Source: Treponema sp.
Lineage (GTDB): Bacteria; Spirochaetota; Spirochaetia; Treponematales; Treponemataceae
Reading direction: 5' to 3'
Assembly: GCA_016293645.1 (NCBI GenBank)
Contig: JAEDDW010000008.1
Location: forward strand, 1-45,259
Length of the DNA stretch: 45,259 nt
In this document: piece by piece, positions 15,545-23,566 of the stretch
Layout: each line of letters starts with the position of its first letter
How positions within the stretch are numbered: the stretch's first letter is position 1
Program-made: the position numbers and the translations under genes
Notes under the pieces: model-generated
Told to the model about the DNA's origin: nothing
Seen by the model: the letters and a program-made list of their open reading frames with translations, nothing else
The model's database searches: none

Positions 15545-17251
15545 TTATGACACTGAACGGTTTGAAAGGTTTTCAAGTTCCGTAATGGAGAAGTGTGACA
15601 ATGTTTCCTTTATGACCGGAATGTTTGCAGGAGCCATGCTTAGACTGCGGATTCCCATGCCTGTAAGAATAATTGCGCTTTCCTTGCTTCCAGCCATTTC
15701 TCCACAGACGGAAAGAGGAAGACCAAATTTATTTGCGTTGAAGATAGTGCTTTTGATCATTCTCAGAACTGCAAGACTGAACTCATTGTACAGCGGATTA
15801 ACGGCTTTATTTTCACGGTCGATTCCAAGGATATACTGGGTCAGGTCATTTGTTCCAAGGGAGAAGAATTTTGAATGCGGTGCAAGTACATCAGCACAGA
15901 TTGCAGCAGCGGCAGTCTCAATCATGATTCCGATTGGAACGTCAGGGTTGAACGGAATTCCATCTTCTTCAAGCGATGAACGAATTCCCCTTGCGATTCC
16001 AAGGGCAGTCTCAATCTGCGAAACATCGGTGATCAGAGGAAGCAGAATCCGCAGATTTCCGTAGACGCTGGCACGGTAAAGGGCACGAAGCTGTGTTCTG
16101 AAAACTGAAGGGCAGTAAAGGGACATACGGATTGCGCGAAGTCCCATAAGCGGATTTTTTTCCTGAACGTTTGGAAATTCCGCGGAGTCAACAAGCTTGT
16201 CTCCGCCAACATCAAGTGTTCTGATTGTTACAGGTTTGTCACCCATTGTCTCAAGTACGTACTTATATGCCTGGAACTGTGCTTCTTCGCTCATGGAACT
16301 TGAATATGCACCAGTTTCCTTGTTGGTTTTCTGAGCGGCATCCATGAACAGGAATTCCGTGCGGAACAATCCGATTCCGTCGGCACCGTTTTCGATGGCT
16401 GTCTTTGCTTCTTCAGGAGTTCCGATGTTTGCGTAAAGCTTTATTTCAGTTCCGTCTTCAGTGCGTCCTGGAAGATCCCTGTACTTTTTAAGCTGTTCCC
16501 TGTATTTCTGTTCCGCAAGAATTTTTGTGTTGGTGCTTGTGATTGTTGCGATGTCAGGCTGAACTATTACTTCACCGATGTTTCCGTCAACAACAATGGT
16601 CTCACCCTGGGATGCAAGGTGATTTGCGTTTTCAATGCCGACAACAACCGGAATACCATAGCTTTTTGCAAGAATAGCAACGTGGCATGCACCGCTTCCT
16701 TCCGTAAGGGCAAGACCTGCGATTTTTCTTTTGCCAAGGATGATTGTATCGCTTGTCTTCATGTTGCGGCCGATGATCACAGCCTCATCCGGAACCTGTT
16801 CGATGTCAAAAGTGTGGTAGTCAAGAAGAACATCAATTACGCGGTTGAAAACATCCTCGATGTCCTGTGCACGTTCCGCGAGGTATTCGTTTCCACTGTT
16901 ACGGAGCATGTCCGCATAGTCGGACACCTTGAGGTTCAGCGAATATTCGATGTTGAGAAGTTCTTTTTCGATGTAGGCCTTAAGCTCGCTCAGAAATACA
17001 GGATCCATGAGCATGAGAAGGTATGTTTCAAGAACGTCATGCTGTTCTTTGTTGATTTTCTCATCGGAAAGGTGTGTGTTCAGGTCAGACTGAACGTCAT
17101 GACATGCATTCTGGAAGCGGACCCATTCAGGCTCCACTTCTTCCTGTGAGATTTTTCTTTTTGGGATTATTCTTTCCTGTTCCTCAGGCAGAATGAATGC
17201 TTTGCCGATACCAATTCCAGGTGCGGCAGATACACCGAGTACAACGTTCAT
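15545..17251 (-). CDS. ptsI: PTS enzyme I, PEP-protein phosphotransferase
   Basis: The 568-residue enzyme I has the phospho-histidine H190 in the ACHVAILAKSYGIP segment, the HPr-interacting helical domain inserted in the first third, and the PEP-binding TIM barrel with GLFRTEFLFMD, the catalytic Cys motif SVCGEMAG and SLGTNDLTQY. It moves phosphate from PEP to HPr. No ptsH or permease is near. In treponemes the PTS is often reduced to a regulatory chain, so that role is plausible but inferred. It heads the ptsI-der-merR-rsm22 run. The start codon lacks an SD and has a promoter directly before it. Confidence 0.96.
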   Translation of the reverse strand: MNVVLGVSAAPGIGIGKAFILPEEQERIIPKRKISQEEVEPEWVRFQNACHDVQSDLNTHLSDEKINKEQHDVLETYLLMLMDPVFLSELKAYIEKELLNIEYSLNLKVSDYADMLRNSGNEYLAERAQDIEDVFNRVIDVLLDYHTFDIEQVPDEAVIIGRNMKTSDTIILGKRKIAGLALTEGSGACHVAILAKSYGIPVVVGIENANHLASQGETIVVDGNIGEVIVQPDIATITSTNTKILAEQKYREQLKKYRDLPGRTEDGTEIKLYANIGTPEEAKTAIENGADGIGLFRTEFLFMDAAQKTNKETGAYSSSMSEEAQFQAYKYVLETMGDKPVTIRTLDVGGDKLVDSAEFPNVQEKNPLMGLRAIRMSLYCPSVFRTQLRALYRASVYGNLRILLPLITDVSQIETALGIARGIRSSLEEDGIPFNPDVPIGIMIETAAAAICADVLAPHSKFFSLGTNDLTQYILGIDRENKAVNPLYNEFSLAVLRMIKSTIFNANKFGLPLSVCGEMAGSKESAIILTGMGIRSLSMAPANIPVIKETLSHFSITELENLSNRSVS

Positions 17252-17257
17252 TCCTAT

Positions 17258-17286
17258 ATATTAATGGGAATTGAAAAAAAATACAA
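17258..17286 (-). promoter_or_regulatory. Leaderless-type promoter of ptsI
   Basis: TTGTAT (17281-17286), a 17-nt spacer and TAATAT (17258-17263). Six nt separate it from the ATG. The AGGA next to the ATG is only 1 nt away, too close to work as a ribosome binding site. Confidence 0.5.
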
Positions 17287-17291
17287 TTAAG

Positions 17292-17366
17292 GGGCGAAAG
17301 CGTTTGCTTCCTAGATGCCGGTGGCTGATGTAACTTTCGCCCCAAGAATTGCTTTTGCAATTCTTG
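17292..17366 (+). repeat. Two-hairpin composite repeat, copy 2
   Basis: Hairpin B: GGGCGAAAG (17292-17300) with CTTTCGCCC (17334-17342). Immediately after it is hairpin A: CAAGAATTGC (17343-17352) with GCAATTCTTG (17357-17366). The order and abutment are identical to the copy at 17607. Confidence 0.75.
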
Positions 17367-17444
17367 TATAGGCTCTTTAGGATTTTTTTGGACGAAAGCG
17401 TTTGCTTCCTAGGGAGCAGGCTCGCTGAGCGTAGTCGAAGTGAG
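17295..17444. repeat. 150-bp direct repeat, unit 1
   Basis: This 150-bp stretch recurs at 17610-17759, offset 315 bp. Comparing the two base by base I see a single C/T difference near their start. It contains a complete two-hairpin repeat, the GTATAGGCTCTTTAGG segment and a CTGAGCGTAGTCGAAG core (17425-17440). Confidence 0.9.
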
Positions 17445-17463
17445 TGTTTTAACTTACGCGGCC

Positions 17464-17495
17464 CCTGCAAGAATTGCTTACGCAATTCTTGCAGG
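17464..17495. repeat. Extended hairpin A, stand-alone
   Basis: CCTGCAAGAATTGC (17464-17477) and GCAATTCTTGCAGG (17482-17495) make a perfect 14-bp stem with a 4-nt loop. This hairpin A lacks the neighbouring hairpin B. A further stand-alone hairpin A lies at about 17558-17581. Confidence 0.8.
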
Positions 17496-17510
17496 ACTAT
17501 TATGCTTTCT

Positions 17511-17534
17511 TTATTTCTTTAACAAAGCGGCGAA
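17511..17534 (-). pseudogene. Relic copy of the tex 3' end
   Basis: Read on the minus strand this segment codes FAALLKK and a stop, the same as the last seven residues of Tex, and shares the 16-nt string TTAACAAAGCGGCGAA with the true tex end at 17950. It indicates that the DNA behind tex was duplicated, or that repeats recombined there. Confidence 0.5.
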
Positions 17535-17606
17535 TTGGGATCCGCTTGCGCGGACCCGACAAGAATTGCTTTCGCAATTCTTGTATAGGCTCTTTAGGAT
17601 TTTTTT

Positions 17607-17682
17607 TGGCGAAAGCGTTTGCTTCTTAGATGCCGGTGGCTGATGTAACTTTCGCCCCAAGAATTGCTTTTGCAATTCTTGT
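17607..17682 (+). repeat. Two-hairpin composite repeat, copy 3
   Basis: Same organisation as copy 2, in the second 150-bp direct repeat unit: GCGAAAG, a loop with GATGCCGGT, CTTTCGCCC, then CAAGAATTGC-TTTT-GCAATTCTTG. The first stem has lost one or two outer G-C pairs. Confidence 0.7.
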
Positions 17683-17759
17683 ATAGGCTCTTTAGGATTT
17701 TTTTGGACGAAAGCGTTTGCTTCCTAGGGAGCAGGCTCGCTGAGCGTAGTCGAAGTGAG
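17610..17759. repeat. 150-bp direct repeat, unit 2
   Basis: Near-identical partner of 17295-17444. The high identity suggests a recent duplication or gene conversion. Confidence 0.9.
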
Positions 17760-17783
17760 CGGTGTAACTTTCGCCCCAAGGAC

Positions 17784-17942
17784 TGTCTGATAAAAAAGAT
17801 GGCAAAAAATCAACGGAGTGCAGGTTCGTGACAAACTGCGATTTGCAACCCAATCAGACTCTGAGGGTGGAACCCTCAGCCTTTAGTGTGGAAAGGGCGC
17901 ACCTAGCAGGCTTGGCACGGTTCTGCACGGGAGTTGATTTTT
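17784..17942. other. Structured non-coding element of unknown type next to tex
   Basis: An outer stem AAAAAATCAAC (17804-17814) pairs with GTTGATTTTTT (17932-17942). Inside, GTGCAG pairs with CTGCAC and CGTG with CACG around a symmetric GTT/GTT internal loop. A central hairpin CTGAGGGT-GGA-ACCCTCAG lies at about 17862-17880, and a short CCTTT/AAAGG stem follows. A competing pairing GTCTGAT (17784-17790) with ATCAGAC is possible. Both ends carry T-runs, so it can terminate transcription on either strand. It resembles neither 6S, SRP, RNase P nor tmRNA. It may be an RNA or a mobile folded repeat. Confidence 0.45.
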
Positions 17943-17949
17943 TATATTT

Positions 17950-20331
17950 CTATTTTTTTAACAAAGCGGCGAACGGATTATAGCTGTATCCATCGTCGCT
18001 GCCGTAGTTCTGGCGTTCTCTTGGCTTGCGGTCGGCTGGCTTTGCACCTGCAGCACCTGCGGCACCCTTCTTTACTACAACAATGCGCTTCTTTCCTGTT
18101 CCGCCTGTTGAAGTTCCGGCTGAAGAAGAACCTTTTTCACCTGTAAGACGGCTGGCGGCATCGCTCTTAAGTGAAAGGCTGATTCTCTTGCGGTCCATGT
18201 CAAGGTCGATGATTGTGAATTCCTTTACATCTCCAACCTTGATTACATCCATCGGATTTGAAACGAAGCTGTCGCTGAGCTCTGAAACGTGGATGAGACC
18301 TGTTTCGTGGAGTCCGATGTCTACGAAGGCACCAAAGTCAACGACATTCTTGATCTTTCCCGTTACCTTCATGCCAGTCTTAAGGTCCTCAAAGTTTACG
18401 ACACCCTTCTGCATTATTGGGGCAGGGTAGCCGTCACGAGGGTCGCGGTTTGGCTTTGCAAGTTCTTCTGCAATGTCGGCAACTGTTGTTTCGCCAACGC
18501 CGTATTTTTCTGCAAGCTGCTTCTTGAGTTCTGCAGTTATCTTTTCGTTCTTCTGGACTAAAGGAAGGATTTCCTTCGCAACAGGATAGTTTTCCGGGTG
18601 AACCCAGGTGTTGTCCAATGGTTCTTCGCTTTCTGCAATCTTAAGGAATCCGGCGCACTGCTCGAATGCCTTTGGACCAAGTCCAGGCACCTTGCGGAGG
18701 TCTTCTCGGCTTGTAATTTTTCCGTTGGTATCGCGGTAAGCAACGATTTTCTTTGCAAGGGAGCTGTTGATTCCAGAAACATACTTAAGGAGGTAAGCTG
18801 ATGCTGTGTTGAGGTTAACGCCAACATTGTTTACAACGGATTCAACAACTTCATCAAGCTTGTCGGAAAGTTTCTTCTGGTTAACGTCGTGCTGGTAAAG
18901 TCCTACACCGATGGCCTTTGGATCAATCTTAACGAGTTCTGCAAGAGGATCCTGAAGGCGGCGTCCCATGGAAATTGCACCACGGATAGTAAGGTCAAGT
19001 TCCGGGAATTCTTCACGGGCAACATCGGATGCGGAATAAACTGAAGCTCCTGATTCGTCTACGACTGTAAATACAACATCGCTGTCCTTGTAGTTTTCGC
19101 TGATAACCTTTGTTACGATTGCCTGGACTTCCTGGCTTCCTGTTCCGTTGCCGACTGCAACAACCTGAATGTCGTACTTGTCGATGGCATTGTTGATCTG
19201 GTTGTAGCTGTCCTGTGGGTCCGTTACCTGGAAGAACTTGAAGTAACCCAGGTATTTTCCTGTTTCGTCGAGGGCCGCACACTTTGTACCTGTACGGATA
19301 CCAGGGTCGATTCCAAGGACGCGGCTTCCCTTGATCGGCTGTGTCATAAGGAGGTTCTTCAGGTTTTCGCTGAAGATACCGATTCCGTGTTCGTCGGCTT
19401 CGTCAAATTCGTCGCTGCGGATTTCACGGATAACGGCCGGGCTCAATGAGCGGACGATTCCGTCTTCAATTGCTTCGCCCATGGCCTTGTTGTTGAGCTT
19501 GAATTTCTTCTGGATGAGCTTGATTGCTGAATCAACATCAACATCGATGGTAACTTCAAGGGCACCTTCTTTTTCTGCACGGTTGATGGCAAGGATTCTG
19601 TGAGGCTTAACCTGGTTGAGCGGTTCAGAATAATCCCAGTACATCTTGTATGTTGATTCTCGCTCTGCCTTTTCAGGATCAACTCCTTCCGGAACGATCC
19701 CCTTTGTAACCATTGTGCCTGTAGCCATATAGTGATCGTGGAGGGCTTCGCGGTTTGCGCTGTCCTGTGAGATGCGTTCTGCAACAATGTCCTTTGCTCC
19801 GTCGATTGCATCTTCTGCAGATTCAACATTGAGGGAAGCATCTTCGTTGTCTGTCTTTACGAATTCTGCGGCCTTTGCAAGGAGTGCTGCGTCATCAAGC
19901 TCGTACATGGCATCGGCAAGAGGTTCAAGTCCTTTTTCAATGGCAACCATTCCGCGTGTCTTCTTCTTTTTCTTGAATGGTGCATAGAGGTCTTCAAGTT
20001 CTGCAAGAGTTTTTGCCGACATGAATGCGTTGTATAAAGTTTCCGTAAGTTTTCCCTGTTCAAAAACCTTGCGTACGTTGGCAAGACGGGTTTCTTCAAG
20101 GGCCTTGTATGAATTGAAAAGGTGGTCACTTTCGCGAACCTGAAGTTCGTCAAGGGATCCATGCTTTTCCTTGCGGTAACGTGCAATAAACGGAATGGTA
20201 CAGCCTTCTGCGACAAGGCTGATGACAGCGCTAACCTGAGGAACGCGGATGTTCAATTCCTCAGCGACTTTTTTCATGATTTCCACTTCATTGATCTGAA
20301 GGGCGTCAATTGTTTCTTGTGTGAATTCCAT
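17950..20331 (-). CDS. tex: Tex, S1-domain transcription accessory protein
   Basis: The 793-residue protein has the Tex order of domains. It begins with an N-terminal helical region (SLVAEGCTIPFIARYRKEKHGSLDE, about 39-64). A YqgF/RuvC-like domain follows (SRVLGIDPGIRTGTKCAALD), then helix-hairpin-helix repeats (SSLAKKIVAYRD, LRKVPGLGPKAFEQCAGFL). A C-terminal S1 domain (MKVTGKIKNVVDFGAFVDIGL) ends the core. A Ser/Gly/Lys-rich tail ends in FAALLKK. Tex binds nucleic acid and affects transcription and gene expression broadly. Length is normal. No SD precedes the ATG, and a promoter ends 9 nt before it. Confidence 0.96.
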   Translation of the reverse strand: MEFTQETIDALQINEVEIMKKVAEELNIRVPQVSAVISLVAEGCTIPFIARYRKEKHGSLDELQVRESDHLFNSYKALEETRLANVRKVFEQGKLTETLYNAFMSAKTLAELEDLYAPFKKKKKTRGMVAIEKGLEPLADAMYELDDAALLAKAAEFVKTDNEDASLNVESAEDAIDGAKDIVAERISQDSANREALHDHYMATGTMVTKGIVPEGVDPEKAERESTYKMYWDYSEPLNQVKPHRILAINRAEKEGALEVTIDVDVDSAIKLIQKKFKLNNKAMGEAIEDGIVRSLSPAVIREIRSDEFDEADEHGIGIFSENLKNLLMTQPIKGSRVLGIDPGIRTGTKCAALDETGKYLGYFKFFQVTDPQDSYNQINNAIDKYDIQVVAVGNGTGSQEVQAIVTKVISENYKDSDVVFTVVDESGASVYSASDVAREEFPELDLTIRGAISMGRRLQDPLAELVKIDPKAIGVGLYQHDVNQKKLSDKLDEVVESVVNNVGVNLNTASAYLLKYVSGINSSLAKKIVAYRDTNGKITSREDLRKVPGLGPKAFEQCAGFLKIAESEEPLDNTWVHPENYPVAKEILPLVQKNEKITAELKKQLAEKYGVGETTVADIAEELAKPNRDPRDGYPAPIMQKGVVNFEDLKTGMKVTGKIKNVVDFGAFVDIGLHETGLIHVSELSDSFVSNPMDVIKVGDVKEFTIIDLDMDRKRISLSLKSDAASRLTGEKGSSSAGTSTGGTGKKRIVVVKKGAAGAAGAKPADRKPRERQNYGSDDGYSYNPFAALLKK

Positions 20332-20340
20332 AGACTGAAC

Positions 20341-20369
20341 ATTTTAAGAAAAAAATGAATTCACGTAAA
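20341..20369 (-). promoter_or_regulatory. Leaderless-type promoter of tex
   Basis: TTTACG, a 17-nt spacer and TAAAAT (20341-20346) on the minus strand, with 9 nt to the ATG at 20331. No SD is present. Confidence 0.45.
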
Positions 20370-20445
20370 GATTGAAAGGCTCTTGACATTAAATAAAGTT
20401 CCGCTTTTAAACCAAAATCATAAAATATGCTATATAATGGAAGAT

Positions 20446-22692
20446 ATGAAATTGAAATGCTGGATATCAATTTGTCTGCTATGTACCGTTTCATGTTTTG
20501 CTTTTGCCCGACCAAAGGTTGCCCTTGTTTTGAGTGGTGGAGGCGCAAAAGGACTTGCTGAAATTCCCCTTCTTGAGGCAATTGAAAAAGAAGGAATAAA
20601 ACCTGACATGATTCTTGGCACCAGCATGGGAGCTCTCATCGGTTCACTTTATGCTTCAGGATATACGCCGAAGGAAATAAGGAAAATCCTCATCAATATG
20701 AATTATTTTGAGCTGATGAGTGAACGTCCAATGGCCATGGAAAGGGTTCCGCCTGAAGCATTTTCCCAGAGAGCAAATTCTGCACTTTCACTTTCATTTT
20801 CAATCAAGGGAAGAAGAATCGGATCTGCACCCGGAATCATAGGAGACCAGAACATCCTGTGTGAGCTCAGCAATTACATGAGCCGTGTCCTTGCCATAGA
20901 TGATTTTGATAAACTTCCGATCCCTTTCAGATGCGTGACCACAAATGTTTCAACTGGAGAAACCATTGTCCTTAATAAAGGTTCCATAGTCGATGCCGTA
21001 CGTGCAAGCATTTCTTTGCCTGGAATTTTCACTCCGGCTTCCCTGGGGGACGGTAGATATGCCATGGACGGAGGTCTTAGAAACAACCTTCCGGCAAAAC
21101 TTGCGAGGGAAATGGGTGCGGATGTGGTGATTGCCATGGATGTTGCAAGTGTGACGGACAAGGATCCGGAAAGCCTTATTGACATGGCGTCCGCAATGGA
21201 ACAGCTCATCAGCCTCATCATTACGACGAATGCTGTTGAACAGTATAAGGAATGCACTCTAATCCTCACTCCTGATCTTGGAAAAATAAGCACGGTGAAT
21301 TTTTTCCATCCGGAAGAAGTGATCAGCATAGGCGATGCCTGCGTCGAGCAGAACAGGGACAAGATCCACCAGATTGCCATGGACCTGAAAAGATCAGGAT
21401 ATGAACTTCATTCCCTGGATGAGGACCGCAAGGGTGAATACGACATGATGGAAGATTTCATCATAAAAAAGATTTCCATAAAGGATGTTTCCTTTGAGAA
21501 AACCGGTCCGCTGCCAAAAGAAAACATGTTTTCGAAATTCATCGGAAAAACTCTTGATGACAAAGTTAAAGTTGAACTGACAGATATGCTCTGCGAGTTC
21601 AAGGATCACTATCATTTTTCTTCCCTCATATATGGCGTGAAGAAGATCGGTGATGGCAAGGAATGTGAACTTGAGATCAAGGCAAACCACTACAAGCAGC
21701 AGTCGACGAAACTGTATTTCAGCAGCAGTCCATCCCTTTTCGTCTCGAACAAAGAATCCCACAGATATATGACCATTGATCCGACTTCAACAACGGGTAT
21801 CTACATTGACGAGCCTTTGGAAAGTCTTTTCCGTTTTACTACTGGAAATGTGATGATGGGTGAAGCTGCGATCTATCCAAACCTTGCTTCCTGGGGAGGA
21901 AACAAGGTAACTGCGGAACTTGGCGGGAATTTCAAAAGCGGCAGCCTTGAGCCAAAAAACAGTATCTTTTTCAATGACCGTGCAGTCAACAGGGACTATG
22001 GATATGGCGGAAATCTTGGAATCAGATTCAAGTATACGGACATGGTAAACTTGAGGATTGGAGCCATGATGAATGCGGATATGCTCAAGTCTTCCGGAAC
22101 ATGGTTTTCAACAGCCTGCTTCTATAACGAATTTATCGTCACGACTCTCCATAACAGCTATATAAAACTGTCTGGTGTTCAGCTGCAGCTGGCTTCCTAT
22201 GCGGGTGATGCTTCAAAAGGAAACGATCATGTGAATTTCATCTATGCGATTCATTTTTCTTACGAGCAGAGGTTCCAGATGGTGAAGGAATGGAATTCCA
22301 TTGGATTTTCCTTTGAGCTGTGCAACAACCGGTTCCCCCATGAGATTTCTTCAGGCTATTGCAATATAGGCGGAACTGAAGGAATGTGCGGTTATCCTTA
22401 CGGATGTCTCAAAAGGGATTTCATAATCAGCGGTCTGAATTTCAAGCAGCGTGTGGGTACTGTAGCCGGAATGCCTTTCTTTCTGGTTGCTGAAGGAAAA
22501 ATCGCCGCTTTTGACAGCTACGAACCTTTTTATTCAGTTGAATCACCTTCAGCAAAATTTTTCTCAGGTACAAGCAGACCACAGGTGGGTGCAGGAGCCT
22601 ATGCTGCCCTTGATACTCCAATCGGAGCCCTCGTTTTTGGATACAGCATAAACTCAAACAACAACTGGGTGATCACCTTAGCACTGAAGTAA
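20446..22692 (+). CDS. Patatin-like phospholipase with C-terminal beta-barrel (PlpD-type)
   Basis: The 748-residue exported protein has a cleavable signal peptide ending at CFAFA (about residue 21). The patatin domain holds the oxyanion loop SGGGAKG (30-36), nucleophile S60 in GTSMG and the catalytic D208 in MDGG. A small POTRA-like region and then an about 300-residue C-terminus of alternating hydrophobic/aromatic segments fit an outer-membrane barrel, as in type Vd autotransporters. It would hydrolyse phospholipids at the cell surface or after release. The frame is open from 20383, but TATAAT at 20433-20438 followed by 7 nt favours ATG 20446. Its 3' end overlaps the convergent esterase gene by 20 nt. 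Confidence 0.88.
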   Translation: MKLKCWISICLLCTVSCFAFARPKVALVLSGGGAKGLAEIPLLEAIEKEGIKPDMILGTSMGALIGSLYASGYTPKEIRKILINMNYFELMSERPMAMERVPPEAFSQRANSALSLSFSIKGRRIGSAPGIIGDQNILCELSNYMSRVLAIDDFDKLPIPFRCVTTNVSTGETIVLNKGSIVDAVRASISLPGIFTPASLGDGRYAMDGGLRNNLPAKLAREMGADVVIAMDVASVTDKDPESLIDMASAMEQLISLIITTNAVEQYKECTLILTPDLGKISTVNFFHPEEVISIGDACVEQNRDKIHQIAMDLKRSGYELHSLDEDRKGEYDMMEDFIIKKISIKDVSFEKTGPLPKENMFSKFIGKTLDDKVKVELTDMLCEFKDHYHFSSLIYGVKKIGDGKECELEIKANHYKQQSTKLYFSSSPSLFVSNKESHRYMTIDPTSTTGIYIDEPLESLFRFTTGNVMMGEAAIYPNLASWGGNKVTAELGGNFKSGSLEPKNSIFFNDRAVNRDYGYGGNLGIRFKYTDMVNLRIGAMMNADMLKSSGTWFSTACFYNEFIVTTLHNSYIKLSGVQLQLASYAGDASKGNDHVNFIYAIHFSYEQRFQMVKEWNSIGFSFELCNNRFPHEISSGYCNIGGTEGMCGYPYGCLKRDFIISGLNFKQRVGTVAGMPFFLVAEGKIAAFDSYEPFYSVESPSAKFFSGTSRPQVGAGAYAALDTPIGALVFGYSINSNNNWVITLALK

Positions 22693-23515
22693 AGAAACCA
22701 GAGATTTCATTCCAGATCTGATCCTGGAAAAATCGGATGTCGGCGTGATCGGCATCCTTGATTGTAAGCAATGTCACATCGCATCCTTTTGATTCGAGTT
22801 CATCGTGGAGTTCAACGCCCTGAGCGTGAGGAACTGTATGGTCGTTATTTCCGTGGATGATAAGAAATGGAGGTGCTTTCTTTGTGACGTAATCTACAGG
22901 GTTTGCTTCTTTTGCTGCCTTGGGATTTTTCTTTGGGTCGCATCCAATCAGAAGACTTTCCGGGGCTGCCATTCCATATTCTTCTGGTGGAAATGAGTTG
23001 AAATTTGCCGGTGGGTACCAGGGACAGGCCGCCTGTACGGAACTTGACTGATCAAGGTAATCGCCGGTATCGAATTTTTTTGAGGAGACAAGGGCAGCCA
23101 TCGCAGAAAGATGTCCGCCGGCCGATTCTCCCATTACTCCGAATTTCTTTGGATTGATTCTGTAACGGTCTGCGTGTGCCTTCAGGTATCTGATGGCCGA
23201 CTTTACGTCCTGCAGCTGGGATGGAAATTTTGCTTCATTGCTTGTGCGGTATTCGACACTTGCGACAACAAAACCGTCAAAGGCAAGTTTTGAAAGGTAT
23301 GCAAGGTGGGCTGATCTGTCCATTGTAAGCCAGGCGCCGCCGCAGATCCAGACGATGCAGGGGTACCTTTTCTTTCCGTTATCTTCCGGGTAGATCAGGT
23401 CCAGCTTAAGGTCGCGGCGGCAGTGCCCGTACCAATGATCGACCTGTGCATATGTGATTCCAGAGACTGTCACGTACTGGGGTCTTTCCGGTGAAATTTC
23501 AATTGTTCTTTTCAT
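22673..23515 (-). CDS. Alpha/beta-hydrolase, BD-FAE/HSL-like esterase
   Basis: The 280-residue cytoplasmic hydrolase (no signal peptide) has the oxyanion segment VWICGGAWL in place of the usual HGG, the nucleophile elbow GVMGESAGGH, the acid in IIHGNNDHTVP and the histidine in DADHADI. This is the pattern of small esterases that act on acetylated or feruloylated sugars (BD-FAE clan) and of hormone-sensitive-lipase-like enzymes. It probably deacylates a small ester, and the substrate is unknown. AGGAG/GGAGA precedes the ATG, the SD-led class. It is convergent with the phospholipase gene and overlaps its end. Confidence 0.85.
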   Translation of the reverse strand: MKRTIEISPERPQYVTVSGITYAQVDHWYGHCRRDLKLDLIYPEDNGKKRYPCIVWICGGAWLTMDRSAHLAYLSKLAFDGFVVASVEYRTSNEAKFPSQLQDVKSAIRYLKAHADRYRINPKKFGVMGESAGGHLSAMAALVSSKKFDTGDYLDQSSSVQAACPWYPPANFNSFPPEEYGMAAPESLLIGCDPKKNPKAAKEANPVDYVTKKAPPFLIIHGNNDHTVPHAQGVELHDELESKGCDVTLLTIKDADHADIRFFQDQIWNEISGFFTSVLR

Positions 23516-23530
23516 TCTCCGTTCTCCTGG

Positions 23531-23560
23531 TTTTCAATTTGGACTGTAAAGGTTTATACT
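23531..23560 (+). promoter_or_regulatory. Leaderless-type promoter of the cation-efflux gene
   Basis: TATACT (23555-23560) ends 6 nt before the ATG at 23567. The -35 candidate TTTTCA with an 18-nt spacer is weak. No SD is present. Confidence 0.35.
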
Positions 23561-23566
23561 GTCAAT

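Noticed and set aside
17784..17942. 6S RNA, SRP RNA, tmRNA or RNase P RNA
   Set aside because: Size and branching differ, and the conserved motifs of these RNAs are not seen.
17252..17949. CRISPR array
   Set aside because: Repeats are hairpins of unequal spacing, the long repeat has only two units, and no cas gene is present.
18026..19987. Several plus-strand open frames across tex
   Set aside because: They are antisense shadows of tex, which shows all of its domains.
20383..20388. TTGACA as -35 box of the phospholipase gene
   Set aside because: The nearest good -10 (TATAAT 20433) is 44 nt away, and the region 17 nt downstream (TTTTAA) is poor, so it is probably not used with it.
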